A stretch of DNA of 64,000 bases from CAYMAZ01 sp964526285 (GCA_964526285.1 CAZGIW010000001.1:62001-126000); one strand, 5' to 3'. Shown: positions 42,079 through 52,870, numbered from the stretch's first letter. The notes: a model not told the origin generated them from the letters alone. Program-made: numbers and translations.

Positions 42079-43923
42079 ATGAGAATGAGAACACTTTTTT
42101 GTTTGTTTTTGTTTAGTTTAACAGCGGTTTTGACACATAAAGCTTATGGGCAAGCACCACAGAAAACAGTAAATCCTTCATGGGATTCAGCCAGACAGGT
42201 TGACTCTCTTTGTGCCTGGTCCTGGCAATTACGGACATATGACAGCAAACAGTCAATTGATTATGCAAAACAGGCCTTACAAATTGCAAACGCATCCGGA
42301 AATAAACAAGCACAATGTAAAGCAAACTTTTATTTCGGCTCCGGTTTGTTCAATAGAGGAAAGCCACAATCTGCCCTTAAGTTTTTATTTAAAGCAGAAG
42401 AACTGATTGACAAAACAACAACAGTTTTATTAAAAGCAAGAATTTATAATGCAATTGGACTTTCCAGTGTGGATCTGGGAAATTACGAACAGGCATTGAT
42501 ATACTACGAAAAAGCACTCCAGGTGTATGAAGAAGATGGAGATAATGAAGGAAAAGCACTGCAATTACAAAATATTGGAGTTGTATATTATTTGGTTGGC
42601 AGGTCAGAAGATGCTCTGAGAAACTATTTGCAATCAGCTTCTATACTTGAAACCATGCCCGATGCATCGCCAGGAATTTTGGCCAATAATTATCTGAATA
42701 CGGCCATTGTTTTTATGGAAATTAATGAATTAATAAAAGCAGACGAGTATTATAGAAAATCAGAACAAATATACAAATCAACAGATGATATTGCAGGTTT
42801 GGCACATTTATATACCAACATGGGAGTGATGTTTTTTGATATTAATCTTGACAGTTCTTTATATTATCATTCCACAGCCCTTGATTTTTACAAATCAGTT
42901 GAAAAATCTATTAATGTTGGTGTTTCTCAAAGTTTTGTAGCTGATATTTTTCGGGAAAAAGGAGATTTTGATACAGCCTTAAATTATTATTCAGAAGCAA
43001 TAAAAATTCTTCAAACAGAATCTTATATTTATGGGGAAGCTGTTGCACAAACAGGTCTTGGAATACTATACAGATTAATGCAGAATTATCAGCAATCCAT
43101 TCAGGCTCTGAAAAAGGCTTTCGATCTTGCAACTTCAATTGATGCATTAAATCTGCAGATGAACTCATCACGGGAGCTCTACGAAACATATGCAGAAATG
43201 AAGCTGTTTAAGGAAGCATTTGCTTATTCAGTTCTTTACAAGGAGCTGAGTGACAGCGTGTTGAATATGGAAAAACTGAACATTATTAAAAGCCTTGAAT
43301 TCTCGTTTGAGTCTGAAAAAAAACAAAGACATATTGAACATCTCACAGCTGAAGCAAAACTATTCCAATTAAAAATGATGCTTTTTTCTGCAACGGCTTT
43401 TATAATACTCTTTTCCCTGCTTGTTTTTATTAACAGGCAAAGAATTATCAGAAAGAATGAAAAACGAATATCAGAAGAAAAACTGAAAGCAACAGAACTG
43501 GAACTAGAATTAAGAAAAAAAATATTACTTAATTATGCACTTCGGGTTACAGAAAAAAACAACTTGCTGTCAGAAATTAGTGTTCAACTGAAAGAAATGG
43601 GATTATCAGGAAAAAAAGAAATGTCACAAATTTTTTCAAGTATCCGGCTTAATCTTTTGTTGCCAGGAGAACGTGAAGAGCTTGATTCTCTTATCGATCA
43701 GACTGGGGCTGCTTTTTTTGCAAAGATTGAGCATGTTTCTTCCAATCTCACAGAGGCTGAAAAAAGAGTGTGTGTGTTTTTGTCTTTTGGTTTTTCTTCT
43801 AAGGATATTTCAGGAATAATGAACATTTCACCCAAAACAGTTGACAACTACAGATCTTCTATCAGGAAAAAACTGAGCATTTCTGATGATTTAAGCCTAA
43901 GCAATTATTTCGCTTCTTTGTGA
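42079..43923 (+). CDS. TPR sensor-regulator with membrane segment and LuxR-type HTH
   Basis: A 614-residue protein with a signal peptide (FCLFLFSLTAVLTHKAYGQ), about eight TPR repeats from residue 50 to 400 (YNAIGLSSVDLGNYEQALIYYEKAL and similar), a transmembrane helix near 435-455 (MMLFSATAFIILFSLLVFI), a cytosolic coiled coil, and a C-terminal LuxR-type DNA-binding domain (LTEAEKRVCVFLSFGFSSKDISGIMNISPKTVDNYRSSIRKKL). The TPR part should lie in the periplasm and the HTH in the cytosol, so this is a one-protein envelope-to-DNA signalling device common in Bacteroidota. Its targets are unknown. The giant T9SS gene lies directly downstream, though it probably has its own promoter. Confidence 0.83.
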   Translation: MRMRTLFCLFLFSLTAVLTHKAYGQAPQKTVNPSWDSARQVDSLCAWSWQLRTYDSKQSIDYAKQALQIANASGNKQAQCKANFYFGSGLFNRGKPQSALKFLFKAEELIDKTTTVLLKARIYNAIGLSSVDLGNYEQALIYYEKALQVYEEDGDNEGKALQLQNIGVVYYLVGRSEDALRNYLQSASILETMPDASPGILANNYLNTAIVFMEINELIKADEYYRKSEQIYKSTDDIAGLAHLYTNMGVMFFDINLDSSLYYHSTALDFYKSVEKSINVGVSQSFVADIFREKGDFDTALNYYSEAIKILQTESYIYGEAVAQTGLGILYRLMQNYQQSIQALKKAFDLATSIDALNLQMNSSRELYETYAEMKLFKEAFAYSVLYKELSDSVLNMEKLNIIKSLEFSFESEKKQRHIEHLTAEAKLFQLKMMLFSATAFIILFSLLVFINRQRIIRKNEKRISEEKLKATELELELRKKILLNYALRVTEKNNLLSEISVQLKEMGLSGKKEMSQIFSSIRLNLLLPGEREELDSLIDQTGAAFFAKIEHVSSNLTEAEKRVCVFLSFGFSSKDISGIMNISPKTVDNYRSSIRKKLSISDDLSLSNYFASL

Positions 43924-43974
43924 GATAAAAGGCTCTTAATAACAGACACTTACAGTTTCATCCATGAGAAAAAA

Positions 43975-43993
43975 ACATAGATAAAATCTATGT
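43975..43993. other. Short perfect hairpin before the giant T9SS gene
   Basis: ACATAGAT and ATCTATGT flank a 3-base AAA loop. No T-run follows on the plus strand, so it is not a good terminator; it may be an operator or merely chance in AT-rich DNA. Confidence 0.3.
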
Positions 43994-44085
43994 ATGTGAG
44001 ATTTATGTGAGATAACAAATTTGGTCAAAAGCTTCTTTTGGTTGTTATTTTGCTTCAAAATGCAAACGCAAAAAAACTTAAAACG

Positions 44086-47000
44086 ATGAAAGTAAAAAAC
44101 TATCTATTCACATTTTTAGCAATCACAATGCTAATATCATGTTTCGTCAAAGTTACTCAAGCCCAGATAAATCTTGATAACGGACTTATGTTATACTACC
44201 CTTTTAGTGGAAACTTTCTTGATGAAAGCGGAAACAATAATCACGGCTCTGTATCTTCAACAGGGTGTTATCTGATCAGGGATAAAACAGGTAATCCAAA
44301 TTCAGCAGTTTTTTTCAATGGAGCTCTTGAACAGGGAATGATTGAAATGCCCGATACTTTGATTAACGGCAGATCAGAGTTCAGTATGAGCTATTGGTTT
44401 AATCCGGCTTCACTCACAAACGGGATGAGCCTTGTGGGTCAGGACAATATCCTTGAAACTGGTTTTTATACATCTTCAACTCGTGTGGTAGTTTGGCATC
44501 CAACTTCAGGTGCTGTGAATGTGACACTTTCTCAGGGAGTTGATGTTTGGCAGCATCTTGCAGTCACCTGTTCGTCAACACAAATGAAAATCTATCTCAA
44601 TGGTACTCTTGTAAATACACTCAACGGCAATTATTCGCTTGGCAGTAACTCCTTTATCCCAGGAATTGGAGGAAATGTTGTCAATCAAAACAATAACACA
44701 TGGTTCAGAGGAAAAATTGATGAAGTTAGATTCTACAACAGGGTATTAAATCAGGAAGAAGTTAATTTGTTGTCATCTTCAATTTCTCTTACATACAGTA
44801 TTCAGAATATTTCACAAACTACAATTTGTGCAGGCTCTCAGATCAATGTTGACTATACGGTTATAGGCACAGGTATTCCTGCAGATAATGTTTTTTCTCT
44901 TCAGCTCAGTGACGAAAACAGTAGTTTTTCTAGTCCTTTAATTCTTGCAAATCAAACAGGCAACAGCAGTGGTTCGTTTGTTAATGTTACTGTTCCTCAC
45001 TATCTTAACAATGGAAGCAACTATAAATTAAGAGTTGTGAGCAGCAAACCAATGCATGAGGGTGCTGAGTCGGGTCAGACTCTTATTGTTAACAACCCTT
45101 CTCTGGGACTTTCCACTTTGGAAAGAGATCGCATTTTGTATTATATGTTTGATATGAATACAGCTGACAGCAGCGGTTATGGAAGAGACGGGGTTGCCTA
45201 TGGAGGCACAAGCTGGATTGATGACAGACATGGAAATGCCTTTTCTGCCGTTCAACTCAACGGTACAAACGGATATATAGATGTTCCTCAGGATGTGTGG
45301 TTTGACGGAAGCAATTTCACAATTGCTGCCTGGGTTAATCCTGCTTCATATAATAACTGGAGCAGAATAATGGATTTTGGAATTGGTGCCGGAAACGAAA
45401 ATATAATTTTCACCTTATCAAACGGAACCACAGGCAATCTCTTTGCCAGTGTCAGAAGAGGCTCAACAACTGTTGGGTCATTGACAGGAGGACAACTACC
45501 GCTAAACAAATGGTCTCATGCTCTTCTTCGATTTGATGGGAGTAACTTAGAAATCTATATTAACGGAAACCTCAGTGCAACTACCACTTGCGATGCACCC
45601 AGACTTGTATCAAGAACAACTTGTTATATTGGCAGAAGTACTACAGCTTCTAACGAATATGCAAATGCTGCATTTGATGATTTTATGATGTGGAACCGAG
45701 CCTTAACTCATGACGAAATTAAGGTACTGGCAAATGATGGACTGATTTTTTCAAATAGCCCTGTTTGCGAAGGAAATATCCTTCATTTGGATGCTGTCAG
45801 TATTAACAATGCCTCATATGCCTGGTCGGGCCCTCAGGGTTTTTCTTCCACTACAAAAATGAACGAACTTTCTCCCGCTGTTGATTTGATGTCTGGAACA
45901 TATCATCTTACAGTGTCAATTGATGCATGTGTATTTAATAATGCTGAAAAAGAAATATCTGTTATTACAGCTGCATCTCAAACAACACCTTCGTTTACCG
46001 GACTACCAGGATATACTTACACAGGAGCAGCAACAAATTCTCTAACCCCCACGCCATCAGGTGGTTTTTTCAATGGACCCGGAATTACAGGAAATGTTTT
46101 TAATCCTACTGTAGCAGGAGTGGGAAATCACAATATTATTTATAGCTATATGAATACTGCTGGGTGCGTTTCAACAGCCGACAGTATTGTTGTTGTGGGA
46201 CAAGGATATCTTATGGACAACAACATCATCACTGATTGCTGGGGTGGCTTTTTTGATTCAGGCGGAAGAACAGCAAATTATCAAAACAATGAAGATTATA
46301 CTTTAACATTTTGTTCAGATAATGGAGAACGCATGCAATTCAACATCAAATCCATAAGTATCGGGACTGGTGATACCCTTTGGGCTTTTGACGGACCCGA
46401 TACAAATTCTGAACTTATTGCCATGTATATTGCAAATTCAAACCGCGATTTTGTTTGGACGTCAGGTACTTGTATGACGTTCAGGTTTAAAAGTGATGCA
46501 TCAGCAACTACATCAGGGTGGGAAGCAGAGTTTAGGTGTATGACCGACCCTTCAGTTCCAAATGAGATAACTGATATGAGTACTGGATTCAGAACAGTTT
46601 GCAGTGGCACTTTCAGAGATCCCGGTGGTAGTGGCAATTACTCAGTTGGCACCCATCGCACGCAAACTTTCCGCTCGGTTGACGGACAGAGGCTAAAGCT
46701 TCATTTCACCATGCTGAATATCAACGGTAACAATGGCGGACACTGGCTCAGGGTGTATGATGGCCCCACCACAGCCTATCCACACATTGGAAGCTATAAT
46801 GAATGGGCATGGCCTCCTGGAAGTGTTGTAGAATCCACAGGAGAATATCTTACCTTTGTGTTTGATGCAACCAATTCATCAGCAGGAAGCCGTCCCGGTT
46901 GGGAAGCCACATGGGAATGTACCACACCTGTCATGCATGTAATAAGCATTCAGGATAACGATACAACTATCTGTGAAGCAGTGTTTTGCGATAATGGCGG

Positions 47001-50000
47001 CCTTAATGCAAACTATGATCACAACTCAAAAGACACAATAACACTGAGTGCAATGCCCGGAAAAATTCTCAGCTTGACATTCAATCACAACAACACGCAG
47101 TTTGGAGCAGGAGATACTTTGTGGGTGTATGATGGATCGGATGCAACAGCCAATCTGAAAGCAATGTATATTACCACTTCACGAATGGATCCCATTTATT
47201 CTTCGGGTACAGATTTTACTTTTGTTTTTCATTCAGACGGGACAGGAAATGGTCGTGGATGGCAGGGTTATTTGTCATGCATTGATGCTCCAGCTCCTTT
47301 GGTTACCTATGATATGAGCACCGGTGTCAGGGTTGTATGTGACGGATTTTTCAGAGATCCCGGTGGTGGTGGCAATTACTCAGTTGGCACCCATCGCACG
47401 CAAACTTTCCGTTCGGTTGACGGACAGAGGCTAAAGCTTCATTTTACAATGCTGAACATCAATGGCAACAATGGTGGTCACTGGCTTAGGGTTTATGACG
47501 GCCCCACCACAGCTTATCCACACATTGGAAGCTACAACGAATGGGCATGGCCTCCCAACAGCAGAGTTGAAAGCACAGGCGAATATCTTACCTTTGTGTT
47601 TGATGCAACAGAAACATCAGCAGGTTCACGTCCCGGTTGGGAAGCCACATGGGAATGTACCACACCTGTCATGCATGTAATAAGCATTCAGGATAACGAT
47701 ACAACTATCTGTGAAGCAGTGTTTTGCGACAACGGAGGCCTTAGTGCAAACTATGCCCACAACTCAAGAGACACAATAACATTGAGTGCAATGCCCGGGA
47801 AAATACTCTGTCTGACCTTCAATCACAACAACACGCAGTTTGGCGCAGGAGATACTTTGTGGGTTTATGATGGATCGGATGCAACAGCCAATCTGAAAGC
47901 AATGTATATTACCAATTCACGTATGGATCCCATATATTCTTCCGGAACAGATTTTACTTTTGTTTTTCATTCAGATGGCACAGGAAATAGTCGTGGATGG
48001 CAGGGTTATTTGTCATGCATTGATGCTCCTGCTCCTTTGGTTACCTATGATATGAGCACCGGTGTCAGGGTTGTATGTGACGGATTTTTCAGAGATCCTG
48101 GAGGTGGTGGCAATTATTCCGTTAATACCCATCGCACGCAAACATTCCGTTCGGTTGACGGACAGAGGCTGAAGCTTCATTTCACCATGCTGAATATCAA
48201 CGGCAACAATGGCGGACACTGGCTAAGGGTGTATGATGGCCCCACCACAGCTTATCCACACATTGGAAGCTATAATGAATGGGCATGGCCTCCCAACAGC
48301 AGAGTTGAGTCCACAGGAGAATATCTTACGTTTGTGTTTGATGCAACCAATACATCAGCAGGAAGTCGTCCCGGCTGGGAAGCCACCTGGGAATGTACCA
48401 CTCCTTCATTACCACATATTTATGTTGGAGACAGTGCAAGCCCCATATGTGATGCTGTTATTTATGATCACGCCGGCCCTGCTGTAAACTACGGAACAAA
48501 CAGAAAAGACACAACAGTTGTATGTTCAGACAACAGTCAGCTATTACAGGTTATTTTCAACCATAACGAAACAGGATTTGCCGCCGGAGACACATTGTGG
48601 ATTTTCGACGGCAGCAGCACACTTTCGCCTCCGCTTGGAATGTACATAACAGGGTCGCGAATTGATCAGATCGTTTCTTCGGGCACATGTCTTACTTTTG
48701 TATTCTCTTCAGACAATGCAAACCAACATCGTGGATGGCAGGGTGTAGTATCCTGCATAACCGTTCCTCCTGCTCAGATAAGCTATAACATGAGTACAGG
48801 TGTGCGTTATGTGTGTAGCGGAAAATTTCTTGACCCGGGCGGAACAGGCAACTATCCAAGAGGAACCTGGGTTCAAACCTATACTTCATACAACGGAGAA
48901 AGGTTGAGGTTTACCCGTAACTCATTCAATGTGAACGGAAACAATGGCGGTCATCCATTTTCAGTGTATGACGGACCTTCAACGGCATCGCCACTCATTG
49001 GTACTTATACAAATTTTGCATTTCCTCCTGCTGTATTTCAGTCCACAGGTTCAAGCTTAACATTTGCTTTCAACAGCACCAACATGTCGGCGGGCACTAC
49101 AGCCGGATGGGATTTCGGTATTAATTGTTTCTCAGGTAATCCAATTGATGTTTTGTGGTTAACAAGTCCTGTTTGTGCAGGTGATACTCTTTTGATTCAC
49201 TATGAACTCAACGATACTGTTGGAGCAGGAAACGTGTTCACTGCACAATTGAGTGACATGAACGGAAGCTTTGGCTCACCTGTAAATATTGGCACATTTG
49301 CTTCAGAGACATCAGGAACAATGGAGGTGGTTATACCAGCGGGCACACCTGCAGGAAGCGGATACAGAATCAGGCTTATGTCATCAGTGCCTGTTCAGAT
49401 TGGAAACCCCTCTCCAAATCCAATGATTGTTTATGCAGCTCCTTCTGTTCCTGTGGTTTCTCCTTCCGGGCCGGTTCAGATTTGCAGTGGTTCACAAGAG
49501 GTTTTGCTTTCAGTTGCTCCCCAGTCAGGGGTTAATTACAAATGGTATCGTGACGGATTATATCCTGTTGGAAGCAATTTGCCATATTATACTGCTCAAA
49601 CAAGTGGTCAGTATTCTGTTGAACTGGAAAATTCATGTGCAACAGTTTCTTCAAATATTGTTACTGTTGATGCTGTTTTGCTTCCTATTCCCCCGGTTAT
49701 TTATGCACCTGTTGACACTGGAATTTGTGATGGGCAACAGGTGTTGTTAGTTACAGATTCTCTGGGTGGAGTTTCATATCAATGGAAAAACAATGGCATT
49801 GATACAGGAGCAAATCAGCATTTTCTCTTAACAGGAACTCCGGGAGTATATCATGTGGAAATTACAAATGCATGTGGAACAGTAGCTTCTGTAAATAGCA
49901 GTGAGATTATCATAACAGGAGCTGTTCCTTCAGCCCCATTAATAGTGGCATCAGGTCAACCCGATATTTGTGACGGAGACGAAATTGAATTAAGCGTTCC

Positions 50001-50898
50001 TCTTATGGCAAACCATAATTACGAGTGGAGAAGAAACGGGCTGACCATTGGAACAGACACAAATTTTCTAATTGTCAATCAGGCAGGCCAATACACCTTG
50101 TTAATTTCAAATCATTGCGGAAGTGCACAAAGCTCTAATATGATTGAAGTAACAGTAACGACAGTTCCCCCCGTGGTCAGCATCAATGCAAACGGACCAC
50201 TGGAATTTTGCCAGGGAAATGATGTTCAGCTTAGTGTATCAAATATTCCAGCAACAGATTATCAATGGTTTCATAATGGCGTCCCCACGGGCAGCAATCA
50301 ACCCTCCTTTGTTGCCCTGGCCGGAGGCCAATATACTGTTTCGCTTGAAAATTTCTGCGGAGTTTCACCTGCTTCTGATACAGCCAATGTGATTGTTAAT
50401 GATTTACCTGTGGTAACTTATACACAAACACCTGCATTAATTTGTGAAGGATGGGGAGATGTGCTGCTTGAGGGTGGCTTGCCTGCCGGCGGAACATATT
50501 CAGGTCCTGGCGTTTCTGGAAACTACATAAATGCTTCAGTTGCAGGAATTGGTACACATATTCTAACTTACACTTATACAGATATTAATAATTGTCAAAA
50601 TGTTGATACTTCTCTTGTAATTATTGATGCATGCACAGATATGATTATAAGTTTCAGGGAAAAAACATCTGTTTATCCAAACCCGGCTCAGGACGTAATA
50701 TATCTGTTAAGTTCAAAATATGAATCAATCAGTTCAGTCGCAGTGTATAATATGAATGGAAAAAAAGTTATCCCTGAAGAAAAGACATATTCAACAAATC
50801 ATTCTATCAATATTGCCCATCTTACACAAGGCGTTTATTTGATAAAAGTTAACTATATAGATGATAGTTTTGTCATGCTGAAGTTAATAAAACAGTAA
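44086..50898 (+). CDS. Giant T9SS protein: LamG, CUB-like and Ig-like domains
   Basis: A secreted protein of about 2270 residues from the ATG at 44086 (signal peptide FLAITMLISCFVKVTQAQ); an in-frame start 16 codons earlier would hide the signal. Domains in order: LamG/concanavalin-like 25-235 (GLMLYYPFSGNFLDESGNNNHG), a beta domain 235-338, a second LamG 344-552, an Ig/PKD-like module, and eight CUB-like domains about 705-1682 with the DTLWVYDG / HWLRVYDGP strands. A second copy of the 235-338 type domain follows near 1683-1785, then four Ig-like repeats about 1786-2105 (YKWYRDG, YQWKNNG, YEWRRNG, YQWFHNG). The type A sorting signal closes it (VYPNPAQDVIYLL, final MLKLIKQ). It is likely a surface adhesin or a carbohydrate- or protein-binding scaffold. 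Part of the CUB block is a near-identical 738-bp tandem repeat. Confidence 0.85.
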   Translation: MKVKNYLFTFLAITMLISCFVKVTQAQINLDNGLMLYYPFSGNFLDESGNNNHGSVSSTGCYLIRDKTGNPNSAVFFNGALEQGMIEMPDTLINGRSEFSMSYWFNPASLTNGMSLVGQDNILETGFYTSSTRVVVWHPTSGAVNVTLSQGVDVWQHLAVTCSSTQMKIYLNGTLVNTLNGNYSLGSNSFIPGIGGNVVNQNNNTWFRGKIDEVRFYNRVLNQEEVNLLSSSISLTYSIQNISQTTICAGSQINVDYTVIGTGIPADNVFSLQLSDENSSFSSPLILANQTGNSSGSFVNVTVPHYLNNGSNYKLRVVSSKPMHEGAESGQTLIVNNPSLGLSTLERDRILYYMFDMNTADSSGYGRDGVAYGGTSWIDDRHGNAFSAVQLNGTNGYIDVPQDVWFDGSNFTIAAWVNPASYNNWSRIMDFGIGAGNENIIFTLSNGTTGNLFASVRRGSTTVGSLTGGQLPLNKWSHALLRFDGSNLEIYINGNLSATTTCDAPRLVSRTTCYIGRSTTASNEYANAAFDDFMMWNRALTHDEIKVLANDGLIFSNSPVCEGNILHLDAVSINNASYAWSGPQGFSSTTKMNELSPAVDLMSGTYHLTVSIDACVFNNAEKEISVITAASQTTPSFTGLPGYTYTGAATNSLTPTPSGGFFNGPGITGNVFNPTVAGVGNHNIIYSYMNTAGCVSTADSIVVVGQGYLMDNNIITDCWGGFFDSGGRTANYQNNEDYTLTFCSDNGERMQFNIKSISIGTGDTLWAFDGPDTNSELIAMYIANSNRDFVWTSGTCMTFRFKSDASATTSGWEAEFRCMTDPSVPNEITDMSTGFRTVCSGTFRDPGGSGNYSVGTHRTQTFRSVDGQRLKLHFTMLNINGNNGGHWLRVYDGPTTAYPHIGSYNEWAWPPGSVVESTGEYLTFVFDATNSSAGSRPGWEATWECTTPVMHVISIQDNDTTICEAVFCDNGGLNANYDHNSKDTITLSAMPGKILSLTFNHNNTQFGAGDTLWVYDGSDATANLKAMYITTSRMDPIYSSGTDFTFVFHSDGTGNGRGWQGYLSCIDAPAPLVTYDMSTGVRVVCDGFFRDPGGGGNYSVGTHRTQTFRSVDGQRLKLHFTMLNINGNNGGHWLRVYDGPTTAYPHIGSYNEWAWPPNSRVESTGEYLTFVFDATETSAGSRPGWEATWECTTPVMHVISIQDNDTTICEAVFCDNGGLSANYAHNSRDTITLSAMPGKILCLTFNHNNTQFGAGDTLWVYDGSDATANLKAMYITNSRMDPIYSSGTDFTFVFHSDGTGNSRGWQGYLSCIDAPAPLVTYDMSTGVRVVCDGFFRDPGGGGNYSVNTHRTQTFRSVDGQRLKLHFTMLNINGNNGGHWLRVYDGPTTAYPHIGSYNEWAWPPNSRVESTGEYLTFVFDATNTSAGSRPGWEATWECTTPSLPHIYVGDSASPICDAVIYDHAGPAVNYGTNRKDTTVVCSDNSQLLQVIFNHNETGFAAGDTLWIFDGSSTLSPPLGMYITGSRIDQIVSSGTCLTFVFSSDNANQHRGWQGVVSCITVPPAQISYNMSTGVRYVCSGKFLDPGGTGNYPRGTWVQTYTSYNGERLRFTRNSFNVNGNNGGHPFSVYDGPSTASPLIGTYTNFAFPPAVFQSTGSSLTFAFNSTNMSAGTTAGWDFGINCFSGNPIDVLWLTSPVCAGDTLLIHYELNDTVGAGNVFTAQLSDMNGSFGSPVNIGTFASETSGTMEVVIPAGTPAGSGYRIRLMSSVPVQIGNPSPNPMIVYAAPSVPVVSPSGPVQICSGSQEVLLSVAPQSGVNYKWYRDGLYPVGSNLPYYTAQTSGQYSVELENSCATVSSNIVTVDAVLLPIPPVIYAPVDTGICDGQQVLLVTDSLGGVSYQWKNNGIDTGANQHFLLTGTPGVYHVEITNACGTVASVNSSEIIITGAVPSAPLIVASGQPDICDGDEIELSVPLMANHNYEWRRNGLTIGTDTNFLIVNQAGQYTLLISNHCGSAQSSNMIEVTVTTVPPVVSINANGPLEFCQGNDVQLSVSNIPATDYQWFHNGVPTGSNQPSFVALAGGQYTVSLENFCGVSPASDTANVIVNDLPVVTYTQTPALICEGWGDVLLEGGLPAGGTYSGPGVSGNYINASVAGIGTHILTYTYTDINNCQNVDTSLVIIDACTDMIISFREKTSVYPNPAQDVIYLLSSKYESISSVAVYNMNGKKVIPEEKTYSTNHSINIAHLTQGVYLIKVNYIDDSFVMLKLIKQ
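46572..48410 (+). repeat. 738-bp tandem repeat (two and a half copies) in the CUB region
   Basis: The sequence beginning TGATATGAG recurs at 46572, 47310 and 48048, exactly 738 bases (246 codons) apart. Each unit encodes two CUB-like domains of different type. The units are nearly identical at DNA level, including silent positions. The third copy stays close for about 360 bases and then diverges. Confidence 0.92.
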
Positions 50899-50917
50899 CA
50901 TTCCTCATGTAAACATC

Positions 50918-50959
50918 AAAATCTTCTGCAGTAATTTTTTAGTGCAGAAGATTTTTTTT
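50918..50959 (+). terminator. Rho-independent terminator after the giant T9SS gene
   Basis: A perfect 13-base stem (AAAATCTTCTGCA / TGCAGAAGATTTT) with a 12-base loop is followed by a T run, 20 bases after the stop codon. Confidence 0.9.
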
Positions 50960-51005
50960 ATAATTTTTTTTCGATAAAAAGCCATTTTGTTTGGAAATAA
51001 TCCCT

Positions 51006-51013
51006 TACATTTG
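51006..51013 (+). promoter_or_regulatory. -7 element of the T9SS gene at 51040
   Basis: TACATTTG lies 26 bases before the ATG; a TTTG at 50986-50989 is 16 bases upstream, a little short for a -33 element. Confidence 0.5.
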
Positions 51014-51039
51014 TATCACTAACCAAAAAAATAATCAGT

Positions 51040-52848
51040 ATGAAAAGAATTCTATTTTGTTTGATCTCCTTGTGTATGTTTTTCATCGCAACACATGGAC
51101 AGACAGTGCTAATTGATGAAGATTTTGAAAGTTACACAGATGGTGGTTTTCTAGTTCAACAGGCAGGTAATCCATGGACAACATGGAGCAATCAACCCGG
51201 AGGAGCTGAGGATGCAGTGATTTCAACAGTACAGGCAAACAGTCCTACAAAATCTGTTCATATCCAGAATGCTTCGGATGACATTATCCTTAAACTGGGT
51301 AACAAAACAAGCGGAAAATACTCCGTTGAATTCTATTATTTTATCCCCACAGGCTATGGTGCTTATTTTAATATTCAGCACTTTGAAGCTCCCGGAACAG
51401 AATGGGCTATGGAAACATATTTTGGCAATAACGGTACAGGAAACACTGTTGTGAATAGTGTGGAAGAAAACTTTTCACATGCCATGGACACATGGTTGCA
51501 AATTGAACTGGTTGTTGATCTTGATCTTGATTCCGCCTGGTTCTATTTAAATGGTTCTTTAATAAGAGGATGGATTTTTAGTATGCAGGCATCAGCGCCA
51601 ACAGGAACAAAACAACTTGGAGGAATTAACTTCTACGGAGGGGCCATTACAGGACAAACACCACAGTATTTTTTTGACGATGTAACATTTACACAAGTTG
51701 TTGCTGGTTCAAATCCTCCCGAGATTCAACTAAGCACAACGAATATTGCCACTGATGGTTCGGCAAATGAAGTGTTTACAATTTCCAATCTTGGAGATCA
51801 GCAAATGACTTTTATTGCTTATCCTACTTATCCTCAGGGTGGAACCAAAGCGTTGTCCAATGAAACAAGTACATTGGTATCAATTGGCTATAATAATGCA
51901 GAGGGCTTTGACAAAACAGATAAAGCAAATGAATTATCATATGTTGTGGGATTGCTTACCGGTGGAGTTGGATTTGCCTCCACTATAAACGGAGTTCGCT
52001 CTGCAGTTGTTTTTGATTATAATTTTATCAATCAATACATAGGAAGAGAATTGGTGTCAATTACCATTGGAGTAAATGATCTTCCCTCTGGAACAACCAA
52101 AGTTCAGGTTTGGGGAAGAGGCTCTTATACAACTCCTGGCGCCGGAACCCTTATTGATGAGAAAAACTTTACTGCCACAACAATTGGCGAAGAAATTACA
52201 GTAACACTTGATAGCCCCATTTATCTTGACGGTAATGAAATATGGCTTGGATGGGTTGGAGATGCACTTGCCTCAACTTACCCAATTGGAATAGACGAAG
52301 GTCCGAGATTTCCTGGAGTAAACTGGCTGGCCGTTGGACCAGGTTGGTCTGAAATGAGCCCCACAATTGATAATAATCTCTATATAATGGGAACATTGCA
52401 GGGATCATCTTTGTATCAATGGTTGAGTGTAAGTCCACAAAGCGGAACCATTAATGGGGGTGGAAATCAGTCAATTACAGCCAGTTTTAATACTACAGGA
52501 ATGACCAATGGAAACTATTATGCTGAAATTGTTATTGGATGTAACGATCAAACTCAGGAGTATTCAGAAGTTGAAGTATATCTTACAATTGGAGCATCTG
52601 TCAATGAATATGGCGAAAATGTTGCTGTCATGACATTCCCAAATCCTGTTTCTGAAATGTTTAATATTAACGCCAATACCTCTCTTTTGAAAGTTGAGGT
52701 GTATTCTATTACAGGTCAAATTGTGAAAGCATTTGCCCCGGCAACGGATAATTTTTCATTTTCAGTTAACGACCTTTCTGCTGGTATTTATACTGTAATT
52801 ATTTCAACGGAAAAAGAAAAAGTTGAAAGAAAAATTGTTGTAGAATAA
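51040..52848 (+). CDS. T9SS-exported multidomain protein (LamG-like, BACON-like)
   Basis: A 602-residue secreted protein. The signal peptide (CLISLCMFFIATHGQ) precedes a concanavalin-like lectin domain up to about residue 225 (LIDEDFESYTDGGFLVQQAG, FFDDVTFTQV). A middle beta region follows (IQLSTTNIATDGSANEVFTISNLG, about 230-460), then a BACON/Ig-like domain near 465-520 (LSVSPQSGTINGGGNQSITASFNT). The type A sorting signal has MTFPNPVSEMFNINA, AGIYTVIISTEKEKVERKIVVE. Such proteins often bind or process polysaccharide or proteins on the cell surface, but no catalytic residues are evident. It is flanked by strong terminators on both sides, so it is a single-gene unit. Confidence 0.82.
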   Translation: MKRILFCLISLCMFFIATHGQTVLIDEDFESYTDGGFLVQQAGNPWTTWSNQPGGAEDAVISTVQANSPTKSVHIQNASDDIILKLGNKTSGKYSVEFYYFIPTGYGAYFNIQHFEAPGTEWAMETYFGNNGTGNTVVNSVEENFSHAMDTWLQIELVVDLDLDSAWFYLNGSLIRGWIFSMQASAPTGTKQLGGINFYGGAITGQTPQYFFDDVTFTQVVAGSNPPEIQLSTTNIATDGSANEVFTISNLGDQQMTFIAYPTYPQGGTKALSNETSTLVSIGYNNAEGFDKTDKANELSYVVGLLTGGVGFASTINGVRSAVVFDYNFINQYIGRELVSITIGVNDLPSGTTKVQVWGRGSYTTPGAGTLIDEKNFTATTIGEEITVTLDSPIYLDGNEIWLGWVGDALASTYPIGIDEGPRFPGVNWLAVGPGWSEMSPTIDNNLYIMGTLQGSSLYQWLSVSPQSGTINGGGNQSITASFNTTGMTNGNYYAEIVIGCNDQTQEYSEVEVYLTIGASVNEYGENVAVMTFPNPVSEMFNINANTSLLKVEVYSITGQIVKAFAPATDNFSFSVNDLSAGIYTVIISTEKEKVERKIVVE

Positions 52849-52870
52849 AAAAATTGGGTTACCATATTTT

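Noticed and set aside
46572..48410. Considered as a CRISPR-like or satellite repeat
   Set aside because: Units are 738 bases, in frame and encode CUB-like domains; there are no short spacers.
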